Assembly (NCBI GenBank): GCA_905250885.1
Contig: CAJNOQ010000408.1
Span: forward strand, 1-51,733
DNA length: 51,733 nt
Direction: 5' to 3'
Source: Didymodactylos carnosus
Lineage: Eukaryota; Rotifera; Eurotatoria; Philodinida; Philodinidae
Shown here: in pieces, positions 50,031-51,733 of the stretch
Numbering within the stretch: the first letter of the stretch is position 1
Layout of the letters: the number at the start of each line of letters is the position of its first letter
Notes under the pieces: generated by a model
What the model was told of the DNA's origin: nothing
What the model saw: the letters and a program-made list of their open reading frames with translations, nothing else
Databases searched by the model: none
Translations under genes and position numbers: made by a program

Positions 50031-50578
50031 GTTGAAAAGTTAATAAACCGGCTTCGAAAGTCTTTCAAATTGGCCGGTGATCGGCCGGACTGGACCGGTT
50101 AGAAAATCCTTAATCGGTTACAGCTCTGAGGGATATCAGTATGCTAGAGTCTTCCATTCCTATTGGATCCACCATATTTCATTTCTTTATGATCGATTCA
50201 ATCTAAAACACAGTTTTTTTGAGAAATTACATATGACTCTTCTTGAGCTACTTACTGATCTGTAGTTGTATCGAAAAAAGCGTTATCAATAATAATTCTA
50301 CAACATTATTTTGCATCATTTTAGAATATATACGAACATGCACTGTCTCTAATAAACAGTTAAGATATCCGTTTCCACGGTAAAAATTTGCGGTTCGACT
50401 GTAGTAGCTGACTGTTCATGTCAACAACGAAAAATTCCTGTTCGAACAGCATATCAAAATTTTCTGTTCGTACCGCTTTGTTTATCAGTCGAATTGAAAT
50501 TGAATTATTTTATACCAACTAATCACATGCTCCGACTGATAAATTTTGTCAGTTTCTCTCATCGCAATCAACTTTATT
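50031..50578. other. Repeat-rich intergenic stretch
   Basis: GGCCGGTGATCGGCCGG at about 50071-50088 is a local palindrome, loosely resembling CCGGTCTGGCCG near 49078. No gene is seen. Confidence 0.4.
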
Positions 50579-51506
50579 TAACGGGTGGGCCATAAAGAAT
50601 GGCGGTCACAATATTTCGTTAATATCTCTCAATTTTCATTATCGAGGCTTCAACTCTTTTTTAAAAGTTTTGTCATTTCATTCTCTACAGAAAACATAAT
50701 GAACATTTTTTCATGTACCGTAGAAATAAAAAAATGTAGGTGAAATACTGCGAAGCTGCCGTGTCCATTACTTTCAAACCGAAAACACAACGAAAAGATG
50801 TTTATTTTGAACACGATGGTATCCAACAAAGTAGAATCAAAACGTATGTTCTGGTAGCTCGTAGTGTCATCTTTCTTTTCATGTATCAGGGGTTGGCTTT
50901 GAATGTGTTATTCTGATACAACAGGCAATTTTACTACAGTCTACCAAAAACAGGAAAATTTCAACCTTTTGGCCTTGTTGGTGGAAAGGAAATGGAGCTA
51001 TCGAACTTTCTCTGTTCGGATGTAACAGAATTATTTTTCTTCAAGACAAGACATACAAGACCTCAAAACATTTGATTTTGGCCGATTTGTAAAAGTTTTC
51101 TCAAATGTCACCAAAACGGCAGTTTGAAAACAGTGATGTTTGATAAAATCGGTATAAACAAAACCTTCTAGCGCAACGAATTGGGATTATGTAAAGTTGT
51201 AAACATAGCTAATTGATAGATCTTTTCAAGGGCTATTAAACGGTCATCTTCTCTAATTCTGTATCGCAAAATACAAAGAACTAGAATTAAAAAACTGTTT
51301 TTTGGGTTTGAAAGTAATGAACACGGCAGCTTCGCAGTACTTCACCTACATTCTTTTATTCCTACGGTACATAAAAAAATGTTCATTATGTTTTCTGTAG
51401 AGAATGAAATGACAAAACTTTTGAAAAAGAGTTGAAGCCTTGATAATGAAAATTGAGAGATATTAACGAAATATCGAGACCGCCATTCTTTATGGTCCAC
51501 CCGTTA
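50579..51506. mobile_element. Large TA-flanked inverted-repeat element
   Basis: Terminal inverted repeats of about 200 bp (50581-50780 and 51305-51504) start ACGGGTGGGCCATAAAGAAT and match with only scattered differences. TA lies outside each end, consistent with Tc1/mariner-type insertion. The 525-bp interior has no transposase-like frame, so the copy is non-autonomous. Arms are well preserved compared with the other elements in the window. Confidence 0.75.
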
Positions 51507-51513
51507 TATAGAG

Positions 51514-51733
51514 CAGAGGTGGGCGATGGACGAGGATCCTCGCGAGGCCCCGCGATTCCTCACGGGGCGGTCCTCGCGATTCCTCACGGGGCGGTCCTCG
51601 CGATTCCTCACGGGGCGGTCCTCGCGAGGGAGATTTTTTGAAAGCTGGACGAGGCACGGGGCGATGACGAGGCAGGAACTGTACGAGGCGAGCCCCGCGG
51701 GGGACATTTTTTTCTTTTTAACGAAAGGCGAAA
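51514..51733. mobile_element. Truncated hAT-like end with GC-rich interior
   Basis: CAGAGGTGGGCGA at 51514 has the form of a hAT terminal inverted repeat and is followed by strikingly GC-rich sequence (CGAGG/CCCGCG words) that runs off the window. The other end is not visible, so identity is tentative. Confidence 0.4.
51551..51622. repeat. Tandem repeat, 24-bp unit, three exact copies
   Basis: Three perfect copies of a 24-bp GC-rich unit starting CGCGATTCCTCACGGGG, followed by the start of a fourth (CGCGA). Open frames across it on both strands simply reflect the period being a multiple of three. Confidence 0.9.

Noticed and set aside
51453..51707. Open frames on both strands with an eight-residue repeat
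   Set aside because: Produced by the 24-bp tandem repeat, whose period is a multiple of three; not evidence of a protein.

Overview
This is AT-rich animal (metazoan) nuclear DNA. It holds six multi-exon protein-coding genes separated by long non-coding stretches with many short, palindromic, apparently non-autonomous transposons. Introns are mostly about 50-70 nt, with a few of 1-2 kb that carry transposon debris. Coding sequence is strongly A/T-biased at third positions. These traits and the protein styles fit a bdelloid rotifer (Rotaria/Adineta-like), but that assignment is inference and was not tested by any search. I see no prokaryotic operon, CRISPR array or confident RNA gene.

Layout. 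1-11290: no gene I can support; four foldback/MITE-like inverted repeats and one AAT microsatellite. 11291-16446 (+): an 11-exon pentameric ligand-gated ion channel relative lacking the Cys-loop cysteines and having a very short M3-M4 loop. 19305-20241 (-): cytochrome c oxidase subunit 4, 5 exons. 22501-24736 (+): TMEM87-family GOLD-domain seven-TM protein, 6 exons, including one GC-AG intron. 26764-35514 (+): DENND5 (Rab6IP1-like) DENN/RUN/PLAT/RUN protein, 21 exons. 37789-42173 (+): cytosolic prolyl oligopeptidase, 7 exons, catalytic motifs intact. 43144-48342 (-): AGO-clade Argonaute, 13 exons, slicer tetrad and 5'-phosphate pocket intact, with a tiny last exon that restores the family's C-terminal tail. 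48343-51733: repeat-dominated (piggyBac-like MITE, possible solo LTR, large TA-flanked inverted-repeat element, GC-rich tandem repeats at a probable hAT-like end).

The six genes are ordinary, mutually unrelated animal functions (ion channel, respiration, Golgi/secretory membrane, Rab regulation, peptide hydrolysis, small-RNA silencing); I see no shared pathway. All exon structures were built by hand from GT-AG (one GC-AG) sites with phase continuity; each summed CDS is a multiple of three. The most unusual items are the Cys-less channel and a roughly 250-bp-arm palindrome inside an intron of the Argonaute gene, whose transcript should fold into a long hairpin of the kind the RNAi pathway uses.
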